NCBI GenBank assembly: GCA_900078775.1 | Contig: LT549889.1 | Coordinates: 3,782,001 to 3,846,000, forward strand | Source: Mycolicibacterium aurum | GTDB lineage: Bacteria > Actinomycetota > Actinomycetes > Mycobacteriales > Mycobacteriaceae | Length of the DNA: 64,000 bases | Direction: 5' to 3' | In this document: piece by piece, positions 34,792 to 43,249 of the stretch | Position numbering within the stretch: the stretch's first letter is position 1 | Layout: each line of letters starts with the position of its first letter | Position numbers and translations under genes: made by a program | The notes under the pieces: model-generated | Told to the model about the DNA's origin: nothing | The model's database searches: none | Seen by the model: only the letters and a program-made list of their open reading frames with translations

Positions 34792-35338
34792 GCAGCAGAT
34801 CGATGAGTTCGTCGGCGCTGGTCTGCCATTTGTCTGTATCGAGTAGCCCGCTGCTTTCCAGACCGGCGGCACCATGGGCAGCCGTCAACAGGACGGCTGC
34901 ATGGCGACTGGCCTCGTCTTCTCCGGTGACAGCGGCGACGATGCCGAGAAACTCGTCGCATGCGCGTTGCGCAGCGCGGGCGATGGCCCCGGGATCGCGA
35001 ACAGGACGACTGAACATCTGTTGATACAGGTGTGGGCGCTCGCGGCTGACGGTAATGACGACAAGCAATGCCGCGCGCAGGGTCTGTTCGGGCGAGAGCC
35101 TGGAATCGTCCCGCAGCCTCTGCATTTCGTCTCCGATTCGGTGCCATCCTTCGGCCGCGACCGCCGCCAGCAGCGTCTCCTTGTCGGCGAAATGGCCATA
35201 CGGCGCACCGCGACTGACGCCTACCCGTGCGCCGACCTCACGCAGCGTCACCGCCGCCGGACCGCCGGCATCCAGCAGGGCCGCCGCTTCGTCGAGCAGC
35301 GCACGGCGTGTCGCAGCGGCCGCTTCGGCGCGGCTCAC
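34769..35338 (-). CDS. TetR-family transcriptional regulator
   Basis: A 189-aa repressor with a TetR N-terminal helix-turn-helix (VTLREVGARVGVSRGAPYGHFADKETLL, about residues 30-57) and a ligand-binding C-terminal domain. The start is GTG 35338, which overlaps the stop of the upstream SnoaL-like gene (GTGA); the longer frame to 35419 would intrude deep into that gene. The two genes form an operon, and paired TGAC-N3-GTCA palindromes over the operon promoter are its likely operator, giving autoregulation. The ligand is unknown. Confidence 0.85.
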   Translation of the reverse strand: MSRAEAAAATRRALLDEAAALLDAGGPAAVTLREVGARVGVSRGAPYGHFADKETLLAAVAAEGWHRIGDEMQRLRDDSRLSPEQTLRAALLVVITVSRERPHLYQQMFSRPVRDPGAIARAAQRACDEFLGIVAAVTGEDEASRHAAVLLTAAHGAAGLESSGLLDTDKWQTSADELIDLLLTTTVRD

Positions 35339-35829
35339 CCCGCGGCCGGGAGTGCTCCGAACACTCCCGGATTGCCGCTCTGGATCCGCGACGTGAGCTT
35401 GACTTTGGAGATCCGCCACCCCTTACCGGTGCGCGCGAACGCATTCGTGTAATAGCCGTAGACGGTCTGCTCGGTGCCGCCGTCGGCCGCTGCGTTGTGG
35501 TGGATCGCGCGGACGTAGGCCACGACGGTCGCGTGATCGGCATCGTGGAAGTCGATCGCGAGGTTCGTGATCATGTGCTGGGTTGCGGTGAGGGCACTCA
35601 TCACCGGCGCGATCACCGCAACGAAGTCGTCTGCCCCGAGTCGTGCGGGCGGAGTGCCGAACACCGAGCTGTAGTCACCCTCGATCTCGTCGGTGAAGCA
35701 GTCACGGAGGAGTTCCCAGTCACGCGAGTCGACCGCCGTCGCGTAGCGCATTTGTACGTCTGTGATTTCGGCGCGGTCCGCCAGGCGGAGCTGGACAGCC
35801 TCGGCCGCGGTTTCATGTGACGTTGTCAT
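35335..35829 (-). CDS. SnoaL-like polyketide-cyclase-fold (NTF2-like) protein
   Basis: A 164-aa NTF2-like protein of the SnoaL_4 type. Recognisable segments are ITDVQMRYATAVDSRDWELLRDCFTD (about residues 25-50), with the conserved Tyr/Asp pattern, and QHMITNLAIDFHDADHATVVAYVRAIH near residue 90. Members act as small hydratases, isomerases or dehydratases on lipophilic substrates. The ATG at 35829 fits a leaderless promoter and lies inside the first operator; upstream in-frame ATGs (to 35865) would sit in promoter DNA. It is first in an operon with the TetR regulator. Confidence 0.82.
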   Translation of the reverse strand: MTTSHETAAEAVQLRLADRAEITDVQMRYATAVDSRDWELLRDCFTDEIEGDYSSVFGTPPARLGADDFVAVIAPVMSALTATQHMITNLAIDFHDADHATVVAYVRAIHHNAAADGGTEQTVYGYYTNAFARTGKGWRISKVKLTSRIQSGNPGVFGALPAAG

Positions 35830-35864
35830 ATTAAGGAGCATGGACCCCTCATATGACATTGTCA
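35818..35864 (-). promoter_or_regulatory. Promoter with two TetR-type operators
   Basis: Two copies of TGAC-N3-GTCA lie at 35818-35828 (TGACGTTGTCA) and 35854-35864 (TGACATTGTCA), centres 36 bases apart. Read leftward, TTGACA at the second copy forms a -35 element, and 17 bases on is CATGCT, near the -10 consensus. The transcript would start at or near the ATG 35829 (leaderless). A dimer at each palindrome would cover the -35 and the start site. The likely ligand-controlled repressor is the co-transcribed TetR protein. Confidence 0.65.
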
Positions 35865-35865
35865 A

Positions 35866-36183
35866 CTACAACTTCGCGCACCGAACCGAATCGATGGCCC
35901 GATCGATCACCGCGGTCACCGTATCGGGGTGCGAGATCAGGGTCAGGTGCGAACCACCGTCGAAGATGGTGACGTGGAAGTGCGCCCGTTGGGCCATGGC
36001 CTTCTCCGATGCGGCCGTGATGATCTGGTCGCCGCTGCTGATGAAGTACCACGACGGGATCGTCTGCCAGGCCGCGAACCGGGAGGGCGTCTCGAACGCG
36101 CGGGTCGATGCCGCCCGTTGCGTGACCCACAGCCGCATCGCAAGTCTGCCCATGACTTTCGTCGACCGGAGCGCCCGCGTCAT
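35866..36183 (-). pseudogene. C-terminal remnant of an alpha/beta hydrolase
   Basis: An open frame of 105 codons encodes only the last third of an alpha/beta hydrolase: TIPSWYFISSGDQIITAASEKAMAQ, which holds the acid-residue region, and the terminal catalytic histidine segment GGSHLTLISHPDTV. The nucleophile elbow and the N-terminal two thirds are missing, and no recognisable sequence precedes it. It abuts the operator of the SnoaL/TetR operon. Most likely a decaying fragment rather than a functional gene. Confidence 0.65.
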
Positions 36184-36340
36184 CGCCGCTACCGGGAATC
36201 GGCGCTACCGGCTAACGGGAAAAGGCCGCCGGAGAAAGATCACGAAACTGCAAAGATGTAGGCAGTCGTCAGATTCGACCGTCGTCTCGCTCTAGCGTGC
36301 TCGGTGTCGGGTCTTCGTTACGGCAGAGGTTCCTCGGACA
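36184..36340. other. Gene-free leader of the alpha/beta hydrolase gene
   Basis: 157 bases between the hydrolase remnant and the GTG of the next gene. The base composition is visibly lower in G+C than the surroundings (with runs such as GAAAAGG and AAAGATCACGAAACTGCAAAGATG). No convincing promoter pair or repeat is visible. Confidence 0.4.
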
Positions 36341-37207
36341 GTGACACACAGTGGGTTCAGGAGTGCGCAGGCACAGGAACGGTACCTGGCTGGGTATTAC
36401 GAGTTGCGTGAGTACAGTCCTCAACCCGATGTCGTACATGACGTTTCAACCGAGTTCGGCACCGTTCGGGTGTATCAGAACGGACCAGATCGGGGTGTCC
36501 CAGTTGTCCTGATACACGGCTTCTACCTGACCTCGGGCATGTGGTGGAAGCAGGTCGCGGACTTGGCAACAGATTTCACCGTTTATGCCATGGATGCGCT
36601 GGGCCGGCCCGGAGCAAGTGTTCAGTCGAGAGCGATGTTCACCCCGGCAGACGCCGCGCGCTGCGTCGACGCGGTCTTCGAGGGATTGGGGCTGCGCGAT
36701 GTACATCTGGTGGGGCATTCCTATGGCGGTTGGCTGGCCACCCACACGGCGGCACGGGCGCCCCACCGTTTGGCGACAGTGACACTCGTCGACCCTGCCG
36801 GCACGGTGGCACGATTGTCTGCAAGGTTCTGGCTGAGTCTGGCACTCCAAGGGCGGGCGCATTCCGCGCACGCTCGAAGGGCAGCAACCTGGATCACGGG
36901 CCACCCGGCGCTTGCGGAGATATTCGGTGCCGGATTCGCCGCGTTCGCACCTTCTCTGCGAACTCCGGCATCCCGTCTGATAAGCGATCGCGTGCTGCGA
37001 TCAGTTTCCGTTCCGATTCAAGTTCTCCTGGCGGGCAACACAGTTCACGATTCCCGCAAGGGAATTTTCCGGATGCAGTCCGTGGTTCCCGGCTGGAGGT
37101 ACCACCTTTGGCCGGACGCTTCGCACGCTTTACCTGTCGAACTTCCCAGCGAGGTCAACAGTTGCATACGTTCTTTTGTCACCGAACATCGCTCACGCTT
37201 GGGCTAG
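36341..37207 (+). CDS. Alpha/beta hydrolase fold enzyme, compositionally atypical
   Basis: A 288-aa hydrolase or haloperoxidase-like enzyme. The oxyanion-hole segment VVLIHGFYLTSGMWW is near residue 55 and the nucleophile elbow GHSYGGW near residue 125; the terminal histidine is in WPDASHALPVE near residue 267. The catalytic acid is less clear. The start is GTG 36341 without a strong ribosome site. Codon use is less G/C-biased than in neighbours and the sequence has many A/T-ending codons, which suggests recent horizontal acquisition. It converges with the TetR gene by a 15-base overlap. Substrate unknown. Confidence 0.8.
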   Translation: MTHSGFRSAQAQERYLAGYYELREYSPQPDVVHDVSTEFGTVRVYQNGPDRGVPVVLIHGFYLTSGMWWKQVADLATDFTVYAMDALGRPGASVQSRAMFTPADAARCVDAVFEGLGLRDVHLVGHSYGGWLATHTAARAPHRLATVTLVDPAGTVARLSARFWLSLALQGRAHSAHARRAATWITGHPALAEIFGAGFAAFAPSLRTPASRLISDRVLRSVSVPIQVLLAGNTVHDSRKGIFRMQSVVPGWRYHLWPDASHALPVELPSEVNSCIRSFVTEHRSRLG

Positions 37208-37786
37208 ACCGCTGAGCAGCAGCCGCAACCCGAAAGCGACCTCTTCTTCCAACGGCACCGGAACGTGCTCGGCAACCGCGGCCGAAGCCGGAAAGGGTCC
37301 GGCGATGTCCGGCCACTCGACGGGTGCCCGGTCCCGATCGTCGGCGTTGAATTGGATGGCGAATCCCAGTACGTACCGCGCCAGGGTCGCCCAAGCCCGC
37401 ACGGCCACCGGTGGCGCGAACCCGGCATCGAGCAGCATTGCCAGCGCCCGTTCACGCTGCGCGAAGGCGTTGGGCCCCAATGGGATCTGCTCGATCATCA
37501 AGGGCGCGACCCGCGGATGACGACGCAATGCGTCGAACATCGCGTGCGCCGTCGCCTCGCAGGCCTGCTGCCACGGTTGGTCGCGCAGATCCGAGGGGCC
37601 CAGGTCGACCTCGCCGATGACTGCGTCGACCACCTGGGCAATGAGGGCTGCTCGGCTGGCGAAGTGCCGGTACAGCGTGGCCGTGCTCGAGTTCAGGCGT
37701 TGCGCCAGGCTCCGCATCGACAGGGCCTCGGGACCTTGCTCGTCGATGATCGCGAGCGCAGAGGCGATGATCCGGTCCAATGGCAC
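37193..37786 (-). CDS. TetR-family transcriptional regulator
   Basis: A 197-aa regulator. The helix-turn-helix is at about residues 19-45 (LSMRSLAQRLNSSTATLYRHFASRAALI), followed by a TetR_C ligand domain with MLLDAGFAPPVAVRAWATLARYVLGF. The GTG at 37786 (VPLDRIIASAL) is the first plausible start; no ATG is available and upstream codons lie in the promoter between this gene and the divergent monooxygenase pseudogene. It probably controlled that monooxygenase. A repressor without its target enzyme would be expected to decay next. Confidence 0.8.
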   Translation of the reverse strand: MPLDRIIASALAIIDEQGPEALSMRSLAQRLNSSTATLYRHFASRAALIAQVVDAVIGEVDLGPSDLRDQPWQQACEATAHAMFDALRRHPRVAPLMIEQIPLGPNAFAQRERALAMLLDAGFAPPVAVRAWATLARYVLGFAIQFNADDRDRAPVEWPDIAGPFPASAAVAEHVPVPLEEEVAFGLRLLLSGLAQA

Positions 37787-37873
37787 CGGGGGCGGCCTCG
37801 GGAAGGCGTCGTCACCGCACCAGTATCGCCTGTCATTGACGCACTTCAGATTTATGGCAACACTGTAACCATT

Positions 37874-39498
37874 ATGGTGACGCAGGGGGATCGAGACGTC
37901 CTCGTCGTCGGCGCCGGGCCGACCGGCACTGCCCTCGCCATCGACCTGGCCCGGCGAGGGATAAGCGTCCGCCTGATCGACAAGGAGCCACACGCGTTCG
38001 AAGGCTCCCGCGCCAAGGGGGTTCAGCCGCGCACCCTGGAAGTCTTCGACGACCTTGGCGTCATCGACGAGATCCTCGACCAAGGCGGCGATTACCCGAA
38101 GCTGGGGATTCGCCTCGGCCCGCTGACCATCCCGTGGCGCATGATCGCCGCCGGCAAGCGTGGCGCGGACACGCCCTACCCCGACACCTGGCTCATCCCG
38201 CAGAACAGCACCACCCGCATCCTTCACGAACGACTCCGCGCGCTGGGCGGACAGATCGAACTTGGCACCGAACTCACCGATTTCAGCATCTCGCCCAACG
38301 GGGTCACCGTCCAGCTGACGACCGCGGACGGCACCGAAGAGGTGGCGGTCCATAACCTCGTCGGCGCCGACGGCGGCAGCAGCCGGGTTCGCAAGGTCGC
38401 GGGCATCGACTTCGGCGGCTCCACCGACGAGGCCGACCGGATGCTGATCGTCGATGCCGCCGCCGGCGGGTTGTCCCGAAAGTACTAGCACGTGTGGCCC
38501 GGGGTCGGCGGCCGGTTCGTCGGCGCCTGCCCACTGCCGCACTCCGATCTGTTCCAGTGGATCATCCGATTGGCCCCCGGCGCGAGGCACCCCCGGCCGA
38601 CGAGGACGCCATCAACGCACGCGTTCGCGCGCATACCCGCGACCGAAATCTCCGCCTGTACGACATCGCATGGAAGTCGATGTTCCGGAACAACATTCGG
38701 CTGGCAGCGCACTATCGGCGCGGGCCCGTCATCATCGCCGGCGATGCCGCCCATGTGCATACCCCGGCCGGCGCCCAGGGGCTGAACACCGGGATCGGCG
38801 ACGCCGACAACCTCGGGTGAAAATTGGGGCAGGTGCTCGCCGGTGCCGACGAACGACTCCTGGACACCTACGAGGGCGAGCGTCGACCCATCGCCGCCGG
38901 CGTGCTGGGCCTGTCGACGAAGAAATACGAGGGCCTCGGGAAGCTGGACCCCTCCAGCATCAAGGGCGGTAAGGACGAGAAGCAACTCACCTTGACCTAT
39001 CACGGCGGACCGTTGGCTCCGATGTCCTCGGATACGTCGGGAAGGTTGCGGGTCGGCGACCGCGCCCCCGATGCCGACCTACGCACCAGCGACGGGGCGC
39101 CCATCCGATTGTTCGACGCTCTCCGCGGACCGCACTGCACCGCCGTCGCCTACGGCGCCGGCGCAGCCGAGGCTCTCGATCGGCTCGTCTGGCCGAATCG
39201 TGGTGCGCGCCTGCGCCGTATCGTCGTCGACATGGCCGCGGGAGAGTTCCGTAGGACGTACGGAGTCACCGGGGACACCCTGTTCCTGATCCGCCCCGAC
39301 GGGTACATCGGTCACATCGCCACGCTCGATCACCTCGTGAGCATCCAACAGGCCGCTGTCGCGCTGACTCCGCCCACCGGTTCCGACAGCTACGCCGGCG
39401 GGTCCAGGGACTGGGCGACCCGATCGAGCAGTCGGGTCAACTCGCGTTGTTCCTCGGCGGTGAGACAGCCGAAGATCTCGCCGGCGACGACGACGTAG
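37874..39498 (+). pseudogene. FAD-dependent aromatic monooxygenase (PheA/TfdB type), disrupted
   Basis: The ancestral product is a p-hydroxybenzoate-hydroxylase-fold FAD monooxygenase of about 500 aa. The Rossmann motif VVGAGPTGTALAIDLARRG is at its N-terminus, a DG motif GADGGSSRVRK in the middle and GDAAHVHTPAGAQGLNTGI after that. Three lesions break it: TAG at 38486 where Trp is expected (RKY-W-HVWPG), a GC duplication near 38581 that shifts the frame by two, and TGA at 38818 where Trp is expected (NLG-W-KLGQ). The remaining C-terminus, a thioredoxin-like domain, reads on past the usual end into the marR gene. Confidence 0.85.
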
Positions 39499-39860
39499 TC
39501 GCGCAACCAGTTTCGCGCCTGCGCCTCCCCCTCAGGCGTGGTCGTCAGGCGGATCGCGCGGCGGTCGTTGTCGTCGACCCCGCGGGCGACCAACCCGTCC
39601 CGCACCAGTGCCTCCACCAGCGTGGACGCGGTCCCCTGGCTGATCCCGACCTCGCGAGCCAGGTCCGCGAGCCGGACCGGTTGCATCCTGGCCACTTCGG
39701 CGAGCAGTTTGGATCTCGGCGTCGAGACGCCGTGCTCGCCCAGTCGGTCGTCGAACGCCCGCACGACGGACTTACCGGCCCGCCCGAACGCATCGGCCAA
39801 GCGCCCTGCGCGCTGCGCCGAAGCACCTGACGGAGCGCGTCCACCCGTCGCCTCTTTCAT
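39390..39860 (-). CDS. MarR-family transcriptional regulator
   Basis: A 156-aa winged-helix regulator. The HTH is around residues 60-85 (VRLADLAREVGISQGTASTLVEAL), followed by the beta-wing GLVARGVDDNDRRAIRLT with the Asp-Arg pair typical of MarR proteins. It is divergent from the epimerase gene, and the perfect 28-base palindrome between them is the presumed operator for both. Its 3' end overlaps the tail of the disrupted monooxygenase by 109 bases. Inducer is unknown, probably a phenolic or lipophilic compound. Confidence 0.88.
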   Translation of the reverse strand: MKEATGGRAPSGASAQRAGRLADAFGRAGKSVVRAFDDRLGEHGVSTPRSKLLAEVARMQPVRLADLAREVGISQGTASTLVEALVRDGLVARGVDDNDRRAIRLTTTPEGEAQARNWLRDYVVVAGEIFGCLTAEEQRELTRLLDRVAQSLDPPA

Positions 39861-39882
39861 ATTGACGAAAGACTATCAGTGT

Positions 39883-39910
39883 TCATATAGTTTGATATCA
39901 AACTATATGA
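39883..39910. promoter_or_regulatory. Perfect 28-base palindromic operator (MarR type)
   Basis: Every base pairs in an inverted repeat centred on GATATC; the core is AGTTTGATATCAAACT with TCATAT/ATATGA flanks. It sits in the 72-base divergent region between marR and the epimerase gene and is strikingly AT-rich against its surroundings. MarR proteins bind such symmetric sites as dimers. It lies 22 bases from each of the flanking genes' starts or closer, so binding would block both promoters. Confidence 0.85.
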
Positions 39911-39932
39911 CATCGAATGAATGGGGAGAACG

Positions 39933-40925
39933 ATGCACGTCTTCGTCACGGGAGGAAGTGGATTCGTCGGGCAGCACCTGATCAGGAGACTGGTCGGCGC
40001 GGGACACGAGGTACGCGCGCTGGCCCGCACGGACGGTGCCGCCGACCTCGTCCGCAAAGCCGGGGCCGAGCCGGTACCCGGCGACCTGATGGACCTGGTC
40101 GACAGTGATCCACCACCGCAGTGGACATCGACCCTGCGCGGGGCCGACGCCGTCGTGCACGGCGCCGCGCACATGGCGTTCTGGGGTCCCGATCACCTCT
40201 TCCGCCGCGTCAACCTCGAGCCCAGCCTCGCCCTGCACCGGGTCGCCGCCTCCTCCGGAGTGCACAGGTTCGTGTTGATCAGCGCCGCCAGCGTGGCCAG
40301 TGGCACCCAACGGGCGCCGGTCGTCGACGAGCACACCGATGAAGGCCGGCCCAATATCGCCTACAGCCGCATCAAACTCGCCACCGAACGCACCCTGCTC
40401 GGTGCGGACACACCGACGATGACGACGGTCGCCCTGCGGCCACCGTTCATCTGGGGTGCCGGCATGTCCACCCTGGACGAGTTCGTCGCCGCCGTCGAGG
40501 CGGGCCGGTTCAGCTGGATCGACAACGGCAGGCACACGGTCGACTTCGTCCACGTCGACAACCTCGCCGAGGCCGCCCGCCTCGCACTCACCCGTGGCCG
40601 TGCCGGTCGCGCGTACTACGTCACCGACGGCACACCCATGCCGGTCCGTGAGTTCTTCACCCCGCTACTGGCCACCCGCGGCGCGGACGTGCGTGCAGCC
40701 CGCAGTGTCCCGCTCGCCGTCGCGGTTCCCCTCGGCGCGGTCCTGGAAGCCGGGGCCCGCCTGTTCCGCCGACCCGAAGCGCCGATGCTGACGGGTTGGA
40801 TCACCACGTTCATGGGCCGGGACCGCAGCTACGACATCACCGCCGCACGAACCGAACTCGGCTACACACCGTCGGTCACCCTGGCCGACGGGCTCGCGGC
40901 GATGGCGAATCCGCTGCCGCGCTGA
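39933..40925 (+). CDS. NAD-dependent epimerase/dehydratase family (extended SDR)
   Basis: A 330-aa extended short-chain dehydrogenase, similar to 3-beta-hydroxysteroid dehydrogenase or dihydroflavonol reductase-type enzymes. The cofactor motif VTGGSGFVGQHL is at residues 5-16, and the catalytic Tyr-x-x-x-Lys reads YSRIK near residue 147. Near residue 170 is ALRPPFIWGAGM, a conserved region of this group. The ATG 39933 has a GGGGAGA ribosome site 4 bases away; the ATG 12 bases upstream is part of that site. It is under likely MarR control. The substrate is probably a keto-alcohol, unidentified. Confidence 0.85.
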   Translation: MHVFVTGGSGFVGQHLIRRLVGAGHEVRALARTDGAADLVRKAGAEPVPGDLMDLVDSDPPPQWTSTLRGADAVVHGAAHMAFWGPDHLFRRVNLEPSLALHRVAASSGVHRFVLISAASVASGTQRAPVVDEHTDEGRPNIAYSRIKLATERTLLGADTPTMTTVALRPPFIWGAGMSTLDEFVAAVEAGRFSWIDNGRHTVDFVHVDNLAEAARLALTRGRAGRAYYVTDGTPMPVREFFTPLLATRGADVRAARSVPLAVAVPLGAVLEAGARLFRRPEAPMLTGWITTFMGRDRSYDITAARTELGYTPSVTLADGLAAMANPLPR

Positions 40926-40926
40926 C

Positions 40927-43194
40927 CTACTCCCACTCCACCTCGTCGGGGCTCTTGTCCGGCCGTAGCCCCCGCCAACTCGGCTGCCGCAGCCGGCCGT
41001 CCGAGGTGCGCTCGCTGTAACGCACCTCCCCCACCAACTCCGGGCGCACGAAAGTCACTCCGCGGGCGTCGATCTTGGAAAGCGGTGCGGAAAAAGGCGA
41101 TTCGTCGGTCTCCAGGGGTTCGAGCGTGTCGCGCAGCTGTCCGAGCATCTTCTCGGTGAATCCGGTGCCCACCCGGCCGGCGAAGTGCAGGCCGTCCGGT
41201 CCCGGCACCCCCACCACCAGCGCCCCGATCCCGCTGGTACGTCCGCCTTCCCCGGCCCGCCAGCCACCGATCACGACTTCCTGGGTGAGCCAGAGCTTGT
41301 CCTTGATCCAGGACCGGGAACGCCGGCCGGGCTGATAGGTGGAGTCCCGCTTCTTGGCGACCACGCCCTCCCAGCGCCGCTCGGCGGCGTGCTCCAGCGC
41401 TGCGGCCCCGTCACCGTCCAACTGCGCCGGGACGATCAGATTCCCCACGGTGGCCAGCGCCTCCAGGATCCGCCGACGATCGGTGTACCTGGCGCGCAAC
41501 AGCGATCGACCGTCGAGATGCAGAATATCGAACGCCCAGAACTCCACCCGGGTCGAGCGGGCCCGGTTCTGCATCTCGCCGAAGCTGGGCACCCCATCCT
41601 CGTCGAGTGCGACCACCTCCCCGTCCAGGATGACGTGATGGTCGGCCAGATCGGCTGCCAGCGACCGCAATTGCGGATATTCGGCCGTCACATCCCGGCC
41701 GCTGCGGGTACGCAGTTGCAGCGCACCGTGATCCGCGTCGACCAGCAGCCGGTAGCCGTCCCACTTACCCTCGAACGCCCACGTCACCGAGTTCAGTTTG
41801 GCCACCGAACCGTGGGTGGCCAGCATCGGCGCGAGATCGGCGGTGCTGGGCCGCGCCTGATCCTTCATCCGGTGTGCCAGCCAGTTCTTCCCGCCGGTCT
41901 GGATCAGCGCATAGCGCCCCTGCACCTTCGAGCCGTTCAGCGTGACGATCACCTCGCCGCCCTTCTCCGGGCCGTCGGGCGGGTTGTCCCGGAACTTCTC
42001 GGTCTCGTAGCTGCCGGAGTCCCAGATGTGCACCTCGCCGCCGCCATACTCCCCCTTGGGAATCGAGCCCTCGAACGTCGCGTACTCCAGCGGATGGTCC
42101 TCGGTGTGCACCGCGAGATGATTGACCGCCGTCGTCTCGGGCAGGTTCTTCGGGATGGCCCAGGACACCAACACCCCGTTGCGTTCCAGCCGGAAGTCGT
42201 AGTGCAGCCGGCGGGCGTGGTGTTCCTGGATGACGAACCTGTTGTCCTGCCCGGCCGCCGGCGAGGCCTTCGGCACCGGCTCCGGGGTCTTGGCGGCATC
42301 GCGCATGCTGCGGTAGGCGGTCAGCCGGTCGGCTTCGGGCAGCGGCGCGTCGAGCCCGACCAGCAGATCACCGTCGCGCTCAACCCGTTCCAGTACCTCG
42401 TCGAAGCGCAGGTGGCGCAGGTCGGGGTCGGCGATCTCGTCCCAGGTCCGCGGGGCCGCCACGGTCGGTTCGTGTCGCCCGCGCATCGAGTACGGCGCGA
42501 TGGTGGTCTTGGCGGCGCTGTTCTGACTCCAGTCCAGGAACACCTTGCCCGCGCGCAGGCTCTTGGTCATGGTGGCGGTGACCTGCTTGGGCATGGCCTT
42601 CTCCAGCGCCAGCGCGATGCGCTTGGCCAGCACCGAGGCGCCCCGCGAACTGATCGGGTCGGCCAGCGGCACATACAGATGCAGCCCCTTGCTGCCGCTG
42701 GTCAACGGGTACGCGGTCAACCCGATGTCCTCGACGTACCCCTTCACCTCGTGGGCGACCTCGCACAGCTGCCGGAAGGTGACGTCCTCGCCGGGGTCCA
42801 GATCGAACACGATGCGGGTGGCCGGGCCAGGATCGCCCCGTTCGTCGAACCGCCACTGCGGGACATGCACTTCCAGCGCGGCCTGCTGGGCGATCCAGGC
42901 CAGTCCCTCGGCGGTGTCGATGACGGGATAGGTGGTGGTGCCCGACCGGTGCGTCACCGAACCGCGGTCCAGCCAGTCCGGCGCGGAGGAGGCCAACTGC
43001 TTCTCGAAGAAGTCGGCTTGCTCGACGCCGTTGGGCCACCGCTTGCGGGTGACGGGCCGCCCGGCGATGTGCGGCAGCATGGCGTCCGCGATCGCCAGGT
43101 AGTAGTCGAACACCTCGGCCTTGGTGGTCCCGGCAGCCGGATAGAGCACCTTGTCCGGATTGGTCAGTTTGACCCGGCCGAAGCGCTCCACCAC
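40927..43194 (-). CDS. ligD: ATP-dependent DNA ligase D (polymerase-phosphoesterase-ligase)
   Basis: Multidomain end-processing enzyme of bacterial non-homologous end joining, 755 aa (M. tuberculosis LigD has 759). Domain order as in mycobacteria: N-terminal primase-type polymerase (about 1-290, with FDLDPGE metal site), phosphoesterase (about 310-450, FVIQEHHARRLHYDFRLE), C-terminal ATP ligase (about 460-755) with the adenylated lysine in FEGKWDGYR. The start is one of two adjacent GTG codons (43194 or 43191); the longer frame to 43305 would cross the divergent ku promoter. It lies 55 bases from ku, its functional partner. Confidence 0.96.
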   Translation of the reverse strand: MVERFGRVKLTNPDKVLYPAAGTTKAEVFDYYLAIADAMLPHIAGRPVTRKRWPNGVEQADFFEKQLASSAPDWLDRGSVTHRSGTTTYPVIDTAEGLAWIAQQAALEVHVPQWRFDERGDPGPATRIVFDLDPGEDVTFRQLCEVAHEVKGYVEDIGLTAYPLTSGSKGLHLYVPLADPISSRGASVLAKRIALALEKAMPKQVTATMTKSLRAGKVFLDWSQNSAAKTTIAPYSMRGRHEPTVAAPRTWDEIADPDLRHLRFDEVLERVERDGDLLVGLDAPLPEADRLTAYRSMRDAAKTPEPVPKASPAAGQDNRFVIQEHHARRLHYDFRLERNGVLVSWAIPKNLPETTAVNHLAVHTEDHPLEYATFEGSIPKGEYGGGEVHIWDSGSYETEKFRDNPPDGPEKGGEVIVTLNGSKVQGRYALIQTGGKNWLAHRMKDQARPSTADLAPMLATHGSVAKLNSVTWAFEGKWDGYRLLVDADHGALQLRTRSGRDVTAEYPQLRSLAADLADHHVILDGEVVALDEDGVPSFGEMQNRARSTRVEFWAFDILHLDGRSLLRARYTDRRRILEALATVGNLIVPAQLDGDGAAALEHAAERRWEGVVAKKRDSTYQPGRRSRSWIKDKLWLTQEVVIGGWRAGEGGRTSGIGALVVGVPGPDGLHFAGRVGTGFTEKMLGQLRDTLEPLETDESPFSAPLSKIDARGVTFVRPELVGEVRYSERTSDGRLRQPSWRGLRPDKSPDEVEWE

Positions 43195-43249
43195 GCCCCT
43201 ATTATTCCCGCCCGCCACCCGATCCCAGTACCCGCTGTTACCGTTACCT

